64,000 bases of DNA from Mactromeris polynyma. Its lineage: Eukaryota; Mollusca; Bivalvia; Venerida; Mactridae. Shown here one piece after another: positions 47,401 to 57,378 of the stretch. Each line of letters begins with the position of its first letter. Positions within the stretch are counted from its first letter, which is position 1. The stretch covers positions 10,003,385-10,067,384 of the forward strand of contig JASFXZ010000010.1 of NCBI GenBank assembly GCA_032209605.1. The letters run 5' to 3'. A model generated the notes under the pieces. That model ran no database searches. It was given only the letters and a program-made list of their open reading frames with translations, and was not told the DNA's origin. The position numbers were made by a program, and so were the translations under genes.

Positions 47401-48308
47401 TTGCATCTTACTTGCATATATCTAGAACAAGTATTTGTGACATTCTGTTAATGCTTTACCTCGATACACTCCGTAGTTTGTGGAGGGTCCGAATTAGTAA
47501 GGTGAACCACTCTGCCATCTTTGCTAATCTCGTTGACCAAGAAATCAGAATACCTGAATGAATGATCAGTTCATAATTAGGATTTGTGTCAAACAAAACT
47601 GTCATTGAAGTTACCAAACCTCGATACATCTTTAAGAATTGTTGTGTACTATCTACTACATTCCAAATAAATTGTATCGCTTGAAAAATATATATTCAGT
47701 ATCGGGGACTAATGGTTAACATTTATTTTTCAGGAACTTAGAAATATCATCACAGGACATATATTCATGCATGCCCTTTAAATAAGTAAGTATCTTACAG
47801 AAAATTACAGCAATAAATGTTAATTTGAGAGTTAATAAGCATATTTTATGTATGATTAATATCTCAAACCTAAGTAGTACCACGGGCATTTTTGTTCAGG
47901 TAAAAAGAGTCTGTCTCAAATGGAGGAAATGACAGGAAAATGGTACTAAAATGTCAATCTTTGGCTAACAGGTATCATTTGCATACTGTCCGTAGCTAAA
48001 TAACCCAGAGGATGTATTCAATACCTTTGTTTAATAACACCTTGAAAGCCAGAACAAGAGCTGATATATTCTGTAATTCCAACATCAGGCTCCTGAACCC
48101 TGGATTCCTTTTGCTCCGATTTATCAGAACTTTGTGAGGTTACTGGTTCTGTCTCTTTTTTTGTCTCTGCTTCCTGGCATTTAGGAGAATCTGGCTTTGT
48201 GTCATTATTTTTCTGGTCAAGGTTTTCATCGCACTCATTTGTAGAGCTAGTCTCTTCTGTCGGAGACAACTTAGGTTTTTTAGCCTCTGGTTCTTCTGAG
48301 ATTTCCAT
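32446..48308 (-). CDS. PUS7: TruD-family pseudouridine synthase PUS7
   Basis: Converts uridine to pseudouridine in tRNA and mRNA (family role). Fifteen coding exons, minus strand: 48025-48308, 47460-47553, 46611-46718, 46107-46236, 45371-45482, 44830-44907, 43699-43764, 42990-43178, 41831-41892, 41309-41463, 40363-40510, 39463-39534, 35366-35504, 34166-34317, 32446-32573. All join in frame: 1917 nt, 638 residues plus stop (human 661). The N-terminus is acidic, lysine- and serine-rich, then [14 protein letters not shown]. The catalytic region AGTKDKR places the nucleophilic aspartate at D256. [10 protein letters not shown] (334-343) and [14 protein letters not shown] (432-445) are family signatures. 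RDYSLSG-like [13 protein letters not shown] and the C-terminal [15 protein letters not shown] match human PUS7. For exon 42990-43178 the acceptor TATATCAG ending the intron was chosen because the next AG downstream puts a stop in frame. An acceptor 5 bp before the ATG suggests a 5' UTR exon. Introns are crowded with MITEs and a nested antisense gene. Confidence 0.95.
33239..33310 (+). tRNA. tRNA-like gene or pseudogene (possible Ala, GGC)
   Basis: 72 nt with acceptor GTCGCTG / TAGCGCC (mismatch at pair 2), D arm GTGTAGTGGTTAGCAT, anticodon loop CAGGCAA and T arm CCGGG/CCCGG. Box B reads GGTTGGAATCC, with one change from GGTTCGAATCC. The anticodon stem has one A-A mismatch. TTTTT follows within about 15 nt. 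Alanine GGC is not a usual eukaryotic nuclear tRNA, so a pseudogene or SINE head is more likely. Confidence 0.45.
33652..33772. mobile_element. Partial CAGGGGTTCCA-family MITE
   Basis: Carries TTTTGACCCTCAAGATTCTG, then ACTGAATGGTCAA and AAATGGTAAAATC, as in 10064 and 25392. The left end is missing. Confidence 0.5.
33895..34132. mobile_element. MITE with GGCCTTATTCAC ends, copy 1
   Basis: Left GGGGCCTTATTCACAAACAT, then TTAAGACTGAAACTCAGAC; right GTCTGAGTTTCAGTCTGAAA, then GTGAATAAGGCC. Clear terminal inverted repeats of about 40 bp. It ends 34 bp from PUS7 exon 34166-34317. Confidence 0.85.
35064..35229. mobile_element. Palindromic TA-flanked MITE, copy 4
   Basis: TACAGTAAAACCTCATTTAA at left, TTATTGAGGTTTTACTGTTA at right. 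Best-preserved ends of the family. Confidence 0.85.
36257..36493. mobile_element. MITE with ACAGGGTGT ends
   Basis: Left ACAGGGTGTTAAAAACGTTT, then GTTCACAAAGTT; right AACTTTGTGAACAAACTTTT, then GACACCCTGT. About 32-bp inverted repeats, no coding capacity. Confidence 0.85.
37081..37316. mobile_element. MITE with GGCCTTATTCAC ends, copy 2
   Basis: GGGGCATTATTCACCAACAT at left and TATGCATAAGGCCC at right. The interior matches 33895-34132 (CAGCCTTTTAATTAATC, CCAAACAAATGAAATTT). Confidence 0.75.
38282..39244 (+). CDS. GT11 alpha-1,2-fucosyltransferase-like protein, antisense inside PUS7 intron
   Basis: Golgi-type fucosyltransferase of the FUT1/FUT2 (GT11) family, expected to move fucose from GDP-fucose to galactose on glycans. 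From the first ATG it has 320 residues. Motifs: [11 protein letters not shown] (50-60; the usual form is GRLGNQMFQYA), HIRRGD (181-186, GDP-fucose-binding motif), FIFCSDD, and [13 protein letters not shown] (273-285), with several N-X-S/T sites. The frame stays open upstream to a splice-acceptor-like TTATTTCAG ending at 38234 and encodes a hydrophobic stretch ([10 protein letters not shown]). The real protein therefore probably has an upstream exon supplying the cytosolic tail and the rest of a type II membrane anchor, which I could not identify. It lies wholly within the PUS7 intron 35505-39462, on the opposite strand, its stop 218 bp from PUS7 exon 39463-39534. Family assignment is firm; exact acceptor specificity is not. 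Confidence 0.9.
   Translation: MSEHYTSVSRQGSVNKILTVRKHELYDQIVHKSKWIYPSNKQILCVGFKGRLGNMMFQYASAYGIARQRNATLRVSIHDKIPQIFHVSVQKVSNKFYCQYAFKKFENKHCAFDPGMLNISRKMTMLHDYLQSWRYFQQYENQLRREFQFNKTVSDYAAKIFRKATEKTKYFGQNTTYVGVHIRRGDMFYAQIKNETKISGYNVAPRSYIDKALKYFKKSYKNVTFIFCSDDIRWAMWQYGRYQRLLNIAFIHQRPEVDLAILGMCNHTIMTTGTFGWWAAWLAGGDTVYYKHYIKNDSSLRKQFSDDFSDYYLPGWKAME
40028..40056. repeat. (GATG)n microsatellite
   Basis: Short run of GGAT/GATG units (GGATGGATGGATGG) in a PUS7 intron. Confidence 0.8.
41575..41770. repeat. Dispersed repeat, copy 1
   Basis: Shares GGGCAATAACT, GGTGGATTGTTACCGAAATT-type text and AATCCATCCATC with 41985-42250. Both lie in PUS7 introns, about 400 bp apart on either side of exon 41831-41892. 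Confidence 0.6.
41985..42250. repeat. Dispersed repeat, copy 2
   Basis: Contains GGGCCATAACTCTTACAAAA, GTTGGTGGATTGTTACCG and GAATCCATCCATCCTTTC. Family as at 41575-41770. Confidence 0.6.
42610..42930. repeat. 31-bp minisatellite, about 7 regular copies plus decayed flanks
   Basis: Unit GATGATGGTGTCGGATAAGT plus CAGGGCATCTT. The regular part is 42707-42925. It ends about 60 bp from PUS7 exon 42990-43178. Confidence 0.9.
43266..43487. mobile_element. Palindromic TA-flanked MITE, copy 5, interrupted
   Basis: Degenerate family member (ACAACCTCATTACTAAGACC at left; CAGCCTCATTACTATGACTG and AATAGTGGTATTAAT at right), split by the 78-bp hairpin element at 43316-43393. Confidence 0.6.
43316..43393. 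mobile_element. 78-bp hairpin element, copy 1
   Basis: Near-complete palindrome with ends TTGAGGG and CCCTCGA and core TAACTCCTATGCATT / ATATAGGAGTTA. Exactly the same length as the copy at 63681-63758. Confidence 0.85.
44180..44440 (+). mobile_element. tRNA-derived SINE, divergent type
   Basis: tRNA-like head CAGCTCAATGGATAATCCAA with box B CGTTCGAACCCTGG, and a long body ending ACTGGTTGGTAACCCAGGAG, a block shared with the other SINEs. Confidence 0.65.
44568..44762. mobile_element. MITE with CAAACCTG ends
   Basis: ATACAGTCAAACCTGTCTGT at left; ACACAGGTTTGAGTGTAT at right. The internal TAAAGACCACC / GGTGGTCTTTACAG pair resembles the TA-flanked palindromic family. Confidence 0.75.
44948..45127. 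mobile_element. Palindromic TA-flanked MITE, copy 6
   Basis: TACAGTAAACCTCAATAAAA at left and AGGTGAGGTTTTACTGTA at right. Flanked by TA on both sides. Confidence 0.85.
45150..45225 (+). repeat. Dispersed repeat end (GGGAGGTAAATATTG family)
   Basis: CCTATCAATATGGCCAACAA, AACAAGGGAGGTAAATATTG. Same family as 7677-7794 and 50830-51035. Confidence 0.75.
45605..45785 (+). mobile_element. tRNA-derived SINE
   Basis: TTGTCGAGGGGTAGAATTCC head, box B GAGTTTGAGCCCC, centre GCCAGAAAGCAGTCATC, tail AGTTGTATAACTTGTTACC. Lies between PUS7 exons. Confidence 0.7.
46391..46543. mobile_element. Palindromic TA-flanked MITE, decayed copy 7
   Basis: TACAGTAGAATCTCACTTAA at left and GGTAGTCTGAGGTCTCACTG at right. 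Confidence 0.55.
46784..46960. mobile_element. Palindromic TA-flanked MITE, copy 8
   Basis: TAATAAAACCTCATTCTCGG at left and GAGGTCTTATTATTGAGGTT at right. Confidence 0.7.
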
Positions 48309-50829
48309 GTTACCTATAATTAAATAACAACATAGAATCCAGATCAAACACAATTATGTATTAGATTCTTGATGTATGCAGGTTTTTGAAGTACAATGTA
48401 TATAAGTGCCCTAGCAGCAAACTGTTATAACATTTAAAGAACAAGGTGTAAAAAGATTGAGTGATCATGATTTAGCACTATGTTGGGAATTATGTAGTCC
48501 TATAAATAAGACCCTGACTCACTTATTTCACATTTTCCAAATACATGCAAAGTGAAATTAAAATAACATAATGATTCAAATGAATGTTTAAATGGGCCAA
48601 CGTCTTATATTTTGGACTAGGAATTATGGTACTCATGCTGCACTTAGTGTTAATAAATTATAATTGGAGGTACAGTTAGAAATAAGAACTTTCTTCAAGT
48701 GTATTCAAGTGAAGACATCTTTTGTCATGGCAATGGGTAGTGTTTTAATAATAATAGCATTGACAGGATCCTAAATATTACAAAATAATCTGATGTTTTT
48801 TTATTGCGACACAAGCATGACAAGACTTTGAGAACATTTCTATGCATATCTAATAAGTTACAAATTAAAAATCATGCACAAAGTTCATCGAAAACCCATA
48901 CACTGCGTACTAAGAGAAAACTACAATAAGCTTAGAAAAATGCACACATGTTCAAATGTCGCGAAATTATATGACAATATGAGATACACAGCATTAAATA
49001 AGTTTAGGGCACGATGGCTTGTAATAAGTGTCATACCTACTTAGTTGATAAGAGGAAAATTGTTGATAGAACTAAAATAAACAATACGTTTATCTTATAA
49101 TGTTAATCAATCTTATATGTTTATATTTTTGCAAGCTCTTCCTCAAATTTGAAGAGTACACCGATTGTGCTAAAACCCAGTTTCATGCAGTAGACGTATT
49201 AGTTATTTTTTTAAAAGACGCATAGTTTTATTCTCTATTCTAAGCCAAAACTATAGGCAAATATTGATAAATATTTCACTGAGACTAACAAAAGATACAT
49301 AATCTTGTTTAAGTTGTGACATTAATTACACGACCAAACAGACAAAACGCGTCCGAGGTGCATATAAAGGGAGACAAATCCTACAAAACAATACATTGTA
49401 CTTGTAGAGTTACTTCCCTTGTGTAAACCAGTAAATGGAGACTATTAAATTTTCAGAAAGACACAGTACTCGGTGCGTGCGTATACTTCTCACTTAGACT
49501 ATCTGGTGGTAGAACGATGCATATCAATTCGGTCATTTCTACGTCTGAATTCGTCAAAATCAATCTTAATAACACTTACAGCAATATACGGCGTTCTCTG
49601 AATTACCATAAATTATACATAAAGAAATACTCATTTCAGGTCGGCCTATCGTCACTAAAGAAAATCAGTCTAGTTGTTACAACACCCCATTGGCAATTTC
49701 TATCCCATTTTAAATAATAGCAAGCACTTCTGTACTCGCAAATAATTATTAACATGAGCACCATTTTAGCTTTCGTCAATATGTCTGTCGGCATTACGTG
49801 TCAATTCTTGAGCATTACACAAAAATATCCTTCTAGTTCTAAGCAGTGTAAACGGTCGAAAGTTTTTCTAGTTTCATGACGTTTGCATTTTCAGCCGCGT
49901 CCGTTTCCTCCATTTCATACATACAAGTATATTCTTATCATCATGTGTTTTCAAAATGTCTGCATGTATTTCTTTGTATTTGGTATGTACAATGTACCAG
50001 CCCTGCGTTCAGTAAAGGTGTTTGCGGCTCACGTTTCGTAATGTTTTGCAATTTGGTTCCCCGTGTGCAGTCAGTGTGACACGCAGGGCCAGGGATACAA
50101 AACAAACGTGAGCGACTGTTAGCCGTAACTGAACGCAGCAGATTTCATGTATATTGCAAAAATTTAGGAGTATGTGTAATATGAATTAGTCTAAAACATA
50201 ATAATCGATATGTTCTGCCGGTCCCGTCCGGTCCCGGACCCGTCCGGTCCCGGTCCGTCCGTCCGTCTGTCCGACTGTAAGTTATATATTGCTATATCAA
50301 TCACCCGAGCGCCTTTTACTCTGTTGGTAGATATAAATCGATTTCCGAAAACATATCAAAGTTTGTCGTGCAAAATAAGAATTGTTTAAGCAAAGTCCGT
50401 CCCTTCCGAATATATCATTCTTTTTAACGATTTTCTGAGAAAATCCGCCAAAGATAGTCATTTATTAAGTTTGATATTGAAAACCAGTCGTTGTCGAACG
50501 GAAATATGTTTTCCCATATCATATTTCATTTCAGTTTTTACCAGACTCGACGGACTTTCACGAGACAACTCAGACAGACGGCAGACGAAATCATTGACTT
50601 CCATTATGCTAAATGTAATGCAATATACCATTGATTTGTAATTCGGTGAACATTTTAATGAAGTTTAACATGCAGTCCTTTGTGCAATTGTTAAAGCTAT
50701 TATTTTAAAACAATCAGTCAAAATTCTACTATGCAACGTCTGCATTTCGTATAATTACTTCCGAATGAATGTCTCGATGTTAAGAAATGCTAACGTAAAG
50801 GACATTAAACGCATTTTACGACAACAATG

Positions 50830-51035
50830 ATATATTCATTATGCTCATGAGGGCATATAGCTCAGAAAGTTGAAGAAAAGGTGGTTGTCACATGCAAATT
50901 TTCTTGGTATTTTCTCAATTATTACATGTTTGGGAATTACTCCTTTAAGTGCTTATCAGTTTTGGCTATCAAAATGGCTGATGATTAAGAACAAGGGAGG
51001 TAAATATTGTAGATGTGGGAACTCTCTATACTAAG
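50830..51035 (+). repeat. Longest copy of the GGGAGGTAAATATTG dispersed repeat
   Basis: ATGCTCATGAGGGCATATAG, AGTTGAAGAAAAGGTGG, GTCACATGCAAATTTTCTTG, TATCAAAATGGCTGATGATT, AACAAGGGAGGTAAATATTG, AGATGTGGGAACTCTCTATA. It includes the block missing from 7464-7620. Confidence 0.8.
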
Positions 51036-52084
51036 AGACATGAAGCGATGAACGTAACTTTGACAGATTTATATCAACATTTTTTCATAGTACAGTAAAT
51101 GTTAAAAAAAAAGTTACAGCTTTCTGCAATCAAAATCGACAGTTGCATTCAAAAATGTATGTGAAATAGTAATGGCGGGCAAGCACTTTTGACCAGTATT
51201 TTATAGAGATAGATTTTATTTTCATATTGAACACTGAAAATAGTTTTTTTACAAAGCAGAAATAATCGTTATTACAGTAATGAGCAGCGTGACAAATCAA
51301 TATAATTACAACAAGCTCAGCTATTTGTCTCATGACCTTGTGGTGGAGTTCATCACTCTTATTGTCAATTTCATCGTCGAGCAAATATGTGTCTTAAGTT
51401 AAGAACTGCAGTTATTCTACACTTTTCCATGGTTTACCTGAATATGTCGGTTTTATATAAAATTATATAGTTATAGATATATTTACTTGCATATTGAACA
51501 ATGAAAAGGGTTTTTACAAGCAGCAATACTCATTTTATATACAACGGGACCGTTTTAACTTCAATTCATTGTCGATAAATAAAGTAAAATTGCTAGCGAA
51601 AGAACACACTCCATTGGGGCAGATCATAGCGCTAATTAATAGGACTACTTGTACTTGTCGGCTTTCCTGAAAGTTGTCTGCGGGTCACAGACCTGGAATA
51701 TCGCGCAAATATATTAACCAAGAAACGACATTACTCCGTCAGTTGTCTAGGTCTTGTTTTGGGAAAAGAATATTCAAAACTATGTACAATGACAGACAAC
51801 ACATGCATTCATTGACGTAAATATTGTTTTTCGGAAGACTCTGAATGCGATGATGGGAGAAATGTGTCTTAAAAATAGTACGATTGTCAAGGTTTAAGTC
51901 GGTGAACAAAACAAGCCAGTTCCAAATTAGAACAACATGTTTTAAGGACTTCATACACATAACTATACACACAGCTAGTTCCAATTTAAAGCGTTGTTTG
52001 ACGCAAGAGACGTGTACCAAGGGGAGAATTGTGGCTCTAGAAAGGTTAAAATGATATTTCATTATTGCTCCAGCGAACATTAAT

Positions 52085-52245
52085 ACATCTGTTGAAGATG
52101 TGGTTGTTGATAGGGGGTCGCTCTCTGGAGAGGTTGTACTGAAGGCAGGTGGTTGTTGATAAGGGGTCGCTCTGGAGAGGTTGTACTGTAGGCAGGTGGT
52201 TGTTGATAAGGGGTCGCTCTGGAGAGGTTATACTGTAGGCAGGAT
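52085..52245. repeat. 47-bp tandem repeat, 3 copies
   Basis: Unit TGGTTGTTGATAAGGGGTCG, then CTCTGGAGAGGTTGTACTGT, then AGGCAGG. Confidence 0.9.
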
Positions 52246-52399
52246 GTTTAATAGCACTACATATGTACAAATAATCACACACACATTTACCATTTAAAGC
52301 AACAGTTGTTAGATATTAAATATGCTCGCCACAAAGGTTTATATTTGACAAAAATCGTTCTTTGAGTAGTTGTACTTTCAATAGCCTTTTCTTTATCAA

Positions 52400-52670
52400 T
52401 ACAGTAACATCTCGTTTCATGGCCCCCTCATAAACAAGATCGTATTTTCATGGACCGGTTTAAAACAATTTCTTCCGTATTTTAACTCGATACTCAAACC
52501 ATCTCACAACTAAAATCGACTTTATTCAGAACCGTTCATGGCATTCGTGGTCTTAGTTATTCATCAAAATATTATATGAGAAGTAATGACAGGTAGTCAA
52601 TGAAAATGCAGTCTTTATGTATGACATGGTCATAATTTTGAGGTGGCCTTTAAGTGAGGCTTTACTGCAT
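52400..52670. mobile_element. Palindromic TA-flanked MITE, long copy 9
   Basis: TACAGTAACATCTCGTTTCA at left and CCTTTAAGTGAGGCTTTACT at right, with about 90 bp more interior than other copies. Confidence 0.6.
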
Positions 52671-53279
52671 TTGTAATTACATATAATTATTATTTCTATC
52701 AGGCCACTTGTACCAGACTCTGATTCAATCAGATTGTAGAATTTTTATGATACTTAATATAATATACCCAAACGTGTTTAAGAATTACCATAATTGTTTG
52801 CTTGAGTTTTTTTCATAGAAAATCGCTGATAGGTCAATGACCCATTGTCTTTTCGTTTTCTACAAACGCATATTACGACAACTTGAGATCTTTTAAAAGC
52901 TGTATATCTCGATATATCGAATGTCTGTGAAAAAAGACATGTTGCCAATACATGCACACGAACATATGGTGGAAAACTATTAATAGCTTGTTTAAGTTAG
53001 TAAATAAATCACTCCCTAAAACCTCGAAGCAATACGTAAACACTCACGACATCTCTATAATCTAGTGATTTGTTGTTGCGACCAATAATTATAATCGAGC
53101 TCCGTGGCTCTTTAACGGCACTAAGAAATCTGATAAATGAGTGTCGGCAGAAACAGATTTCCAAAATAACAAATGTTGTCGCAGCACAGTGGTACTTCTT
53201 GGTCAAATACATCATCAGACGTATTGACGGCGAAACGGAATTTTCGATCGAGTTGATTTCATTTTTATGTTTCATTAAG

Positions 53280-53682
53280 ATGGGTTTAGAAAATGGTGAT
53301 GCGATACAACGGAAAGGTGATGACGGTAATTCTGAGCTTAGTGATGAGGAAGGTTCGCGATTTTATGTATATTACATCACATGTGTGGCTACAATCGGTG
53401 GACTTTTGTTCGGGTATGACACTGGTATAATATCAGGGTCCATGCTTATTCTAGAAACACGTTTTAAGTTGTCAACTATTTGGAAGGAGCTTATTGTGAG
53501 TGCTACCGTCGGATCCGCCGCCATATTTGCCCTTATCGCCGGGAACTTGACCGACTGGATCGGTAGGAAGAAGGTTGTAATGATTGCAAGTGTCTTATTC
53601 ACCGCCGGCGCCATCGTAATGGCGTTTGCGCCGGGGAAATTTGTGCTGATGGTCGGGAGATTTGTATCTGGAAGTGGCTTAG
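53280..53682 (+). CDS. SLC2A13: SLC2A13-type sugar (proton/myo-inositol) transporter, first coding exon A
   Basis: First coding exon of a major-facilitator sugar transporter, 134 codons plus one base. The polar N-terminus (MGLENGDAIQRKGDDGNSEL...) leads into FYVYY and TM1 with GGLLFGYDTGIISGS, the hallmark of SLC2A13/HMIT. WKELIVSATVG (TM2) and GRKKVV, the MFS loop 2-3 motif, follow, then TM3 and TM4. The exon ends GSGL plus G at a GTTGGT donor. In SLC2A13 the next exon should open with a block like ASMTVPVYIAE; nothing of that kind is seen up to 59.9 kb. The start is the ATG at 53280; the frame is open upstream, but that stretch is not sugar-transporter-like. A second version of the exon is at 59923-60298. 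The protein is therefore partial here. Confidence 0.9.
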
Positions 53683-54329
53683 GTTGGTAATATTTGCTTC
53701 TAAACTATATTGAACATAAACCACTCATTTGTGGTCATTTTGATGAGAAGAAATTTATACGTGTAATTACAAATACATGTATGAATAAATAAATGCACAA
53801 TGTATTTCATTAAAACATTATACTCAGGGTATGTACATGGTATTTATAAATCGTCTTCAATTAAGAAATTTCTCCAAAAAGATCTTACTGTAACTTTTAC
53901 TCATAGTTCAACTTTATCAGTCAAAATAACTTTGGTCATACCGGTACATTGTAAAATCGCCAAGAAAAAATATCTCAACTTTACATAATAACTTAAGATA
54001 CCTCCAAATGTATTTTAAATTTATATAAGACATTTAATTAAAAAACATTGCTTATCATTGTAATGCGATAGATTCAGTAACTCAAATTTTAATCGATGTT
54101 AACAATCAAAACTGAATTCATAACCAAATACAACGATTATTTTAGATAGTCGACACTTAAACGTCATTAAGCTATTATCAAAATGATTTCATTTGCAAGG
54201 GACTATATTTTTTAACACATTTGGTGCCTGAGATTTGGGGCTAAAGTCAAAATGTCATTTCTGGGACATTGTGTTGTTTCAATTTTTTGGACAAATTTGT
54301 AACCAAATGTTGCAATATTGTACAATACA

Positions 54330-54969
54330 AAACGATATGTAACAATACAATACGATATGTAACAATACGATACAATACAATACAACGCAATACAATACAA
54401 TATGATACGATGCGATATGATACGATACGATGCGATATAATACAATACAATATAACGCAATACAATACAATACAATATGATACGATGCGATGCGATGCGA
54501 TGCGATACGATACGATGCGATACGATACGAGACGAAATGAGACGATGCGATACGAGACGAGACGAAATGAGACGATACGAAACGAGACGAGACGAAATGA
54601 GACGATACGAGACGGGACGAAATGAGACGATACGAGACGAGACGAAATGAGACGATACGAGACGATACGATACGAGACGAGACGAGACGAAATGAGACGA
54701 GACGAGACGAAATGAGACGATACGAGACGAGACGAAATGAGACGATACGAGACGAGACGAAATGAGACGATACGAGACGAAATGAGACGATACGAGACGA
54801 AATGAGACGAGACGAGACGAAATGAGACGAGACGATACGAGACGAAATGAGACGATACGAGACGAAATGAGACGATACGAGACGAAATGAGACGATACGA
54901 GACGAAATGAGACGATACGAGACGAGACGAAATGAGACGATACGAGACGAGACGAAATGAGACGAGACA
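54330..54969. repeat. Pentanucleotide (NNCGA/NNTGA) microsatellite array, graded
   Basis: Period 5. The left third is built on TACAA and TACGA; the right two thirds on GACGA, TACGA and AATGA (GACGAAATGAGACGATACGA). All three minus-strand frames stay open for over 230 codons because the array lacks stops. It lies in the presumed intron after exon A of the transporter. Confidence 0.95.
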
Positions 54970-55449
54970 AGCACTCAAATCCTATTCATTTACAGCACAT
55001 CGACGATTCAATAATTATACCATTAATACAAAATGATACATATAACATAAATTATTATAAACAATTGATAATATATGAGAGAGTATAATAACAATAAGCT
55101 GTAATACATCACGTACAATATCTGTTTATTTCTGGTTTTAATACACAAAATGTAGTTTGGTTTGTTTGTACATGTTTAGTCTTAGTATATACTTTATTGG
55201 TTTATACTTGTATCGATATTTGTATACAATGTATGTCACATCCCATGATGAACGTAATGGTATTCGTCTCCAAGACAAGAATCACACATAGGACACAATC
55301 AATACTTTAATAATTCAAAGGAGAGAGTTGTTGATGGGTAATTTATTCAACGTCGCGAGCACAGGCGCTGGTCCATGATTTTGGGTTAGGTGGTACATTG
55401 TGTTAACAGTCGTGTTTCACATATTCGGAGAAAGTATTTGTCTGAATCC

Positions 55450-55633
55450 TATGGTGGCATATTTCTGCCATCAGTTAACTACATTACTAACTAGAAAATT
55501 ATGCGGTTATCACGTTAAAGAACCCTGATAATGTTCTAGTTAATTAAGTAGTTATTTAGTTTCTTCAACGTGATAACCACATGCTTTTCTAGTTAATCAT
55601 GTAGTTAACTGATGGCAGAAGTATGCCACCATA
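55450..55633. mobile_element. Foldback element with 6-bp target-site duplication
   Basis: Inverted arms of about 75 bp (TATGGTGGCATATTTCTGCC ... GGTTATCACGTTAAAGAA against its reverse) around a loop of about 35 bp. GAATCC occurs directly on both sides (55444-55449 and 55634-55639), a clean target-site duplication. Confidence 0.9.
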
Positions 55634-55639
55634 GAATCC

Positions 55640-57378
55640 GTCTTTTGGTTACGTCTCAAACACTAACAGACCGATGGTAACCCTTTCTGAGAAATAAGAC
55701 TAATTGTTTTGCCTCTCGCCATATTCTGCAATTTTATCAAATTTTAACGAATGTCTTTGTTATTCATACTTGCACTTATTTCAGATAGAATTCTATGATT
55801 TGTTTAAGCTGTTAAAATATACTGAAAAAGTCCCCCGGAGTTATAGAATCGATATGTTAAACGTATTGAACCAAACATAGTAGCGAGAAAATGCTCAAAT
55901 TCGAAGAATTATCCATTTGGATCCATCAGGCTCAGCTGCTGATGGTAGAAACGATTCAATCACGCACTCTGCTTTGAATGAGACAGTTAGACTTTTGCGT
56001 GGCGACAGAAATTTCAGTGCATCACAATTTCATTTCAAGGTAAACAAACACCTTGGATCAACAGGCCAACCTATTTTTTGTTTCGAATAACCCTACCCAG
56101 CAAAGTTTAGGTCGGTAAGTAGGTACCTAGGTAGGTGTTCATTTTATATATTTATTTGTAAAATGTTTCCGCCGTTTTAACAATTAATAGGCAGCTCCAC
56201 CAAAATGTCCCCACTCCCACATCTAAAAATAAATGGATGCTATTTTCAGGAGTAAATAAGGCTAGGCCCATGCCGAACAATAAAATCAAGTATGACCATA
56301 ACATCAGTATTATGATGACTGAAGAAGCAACGTGTTACGTATATTTGGTGTGACCAGGCGTAACAATATTCCTTATCCGGTATAAGGTTCGGAAGTGATA
56401 TATTGACCCGCGAAAACGAAGAAAAAGCCTACGAATGTTACCTAATAGTTCATTGGTTAACTGTATGGTCACATTGTCTAACAGCCAATCAGCAACCGGT
56501 TGCCAAACGTTTGACAGACATTTTAGTTACCTGTGCGTTTGTGATTCGCTTTGAGTTACGCTGCAATATGAATATTCATCATTTGGAATTAGAATTCGAA
56601 GAATCAAAGGATTGTTTACATTTTCGGAAGGTTTGCTAACTACATGATCTACTAGTATATTGAAATAGTCGATTTAAATGTTTATATTTCTCTACTCGAC
56701 ACCGTACATGTAATACAATTTCACACATTTTGACAAGTTCTCACTGTGCAAAATGCCACACCGTTACGCATTGTGATATAACCATTATAATATATACTTG
56801 TAGGCGTAGCTATCAAGTGAAAGTGTAGACCATGCTTTTCCAGGCATTGATCATTACATTTAAATATAATTGAGAATGGAAGTATATCATTTTAATGAGA
56901 AAGGATTAAACCTGTTTAGATTGTCGATCGACCAAGATTCGATTGGTATATAAGGTCTGACCACTGTGACGCCAATACACGTACGTAAGGTCATTTGTTC
57001 GCTCCCTGCACTTCTATTGTCGGCTGCTTGCTGAAGTACTACATGTTGGTACTGATATGCGCAATAGGCTACTGATGGTTAAGTAAACTGACCGCCATGT
57101 ATCAATGAAATACTGTTCCATTGTTGTTAAACTGAATTACTATCGCGCAGCATTACCATTAGACAGGCAATATTGATTCTTGCCACTGGTTCATGGTACT
57201 GTGTGTGCTTCCCAATGTTTTGTGACGCACTCCAGGACCCATGTTCCCTTACTTTGTAGTTTAGCCATTCCATAATCTCCAATTGTAATAGAAACACAGA
57301 AATCTCCACAAAATATCCACGCATACAGTATACCCGTATGCTAATACGAGTCTCAGTCGTCACGTGGTGACACCAGTT
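55640..57378. other. Gene-free stretch
   Basis: No feature with family support. Near 56060-56140 an AGGCCAACCTATTTTTTG ... TAGGTACCTAGGTAGGTG stretch resembles a decayed TAAGGCC-family MITE. The open frame at 56403-56639 has no ATG start and no motif. Confidence 0.4.

Larger units (their letters stand above)
48309..53279. other. Intergenic DNA, PUS7 5' flank to SLC2A13
   Basis: Holds the PUS7 promoter side. A GTCCG-rich run (CCGGTCCCGTCCGGTCCCGG) lies at 50218-50275. Repeats are listed separately. Short open frames show no family features. Confidence 0.5.

Noticed and set aside
53070..53279. 70-codon upstream extension of transporter exon A
   Set aside because: It starts without ATG and is not transporter-like; the ATG at 53280 gives the expected polar N-terminus.
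54212..54978. Three minus-strand open frames of 231-252 codons rich in Ser, Arg and Val
   Set aside because: All lie in the period-5 microsatellite and read the same low-complexity pattern in every frame. No protein evidence.
56403..56639. 78-codon plus-strand frame
   Set aside because: No ATG start, no family feature, no splice context.
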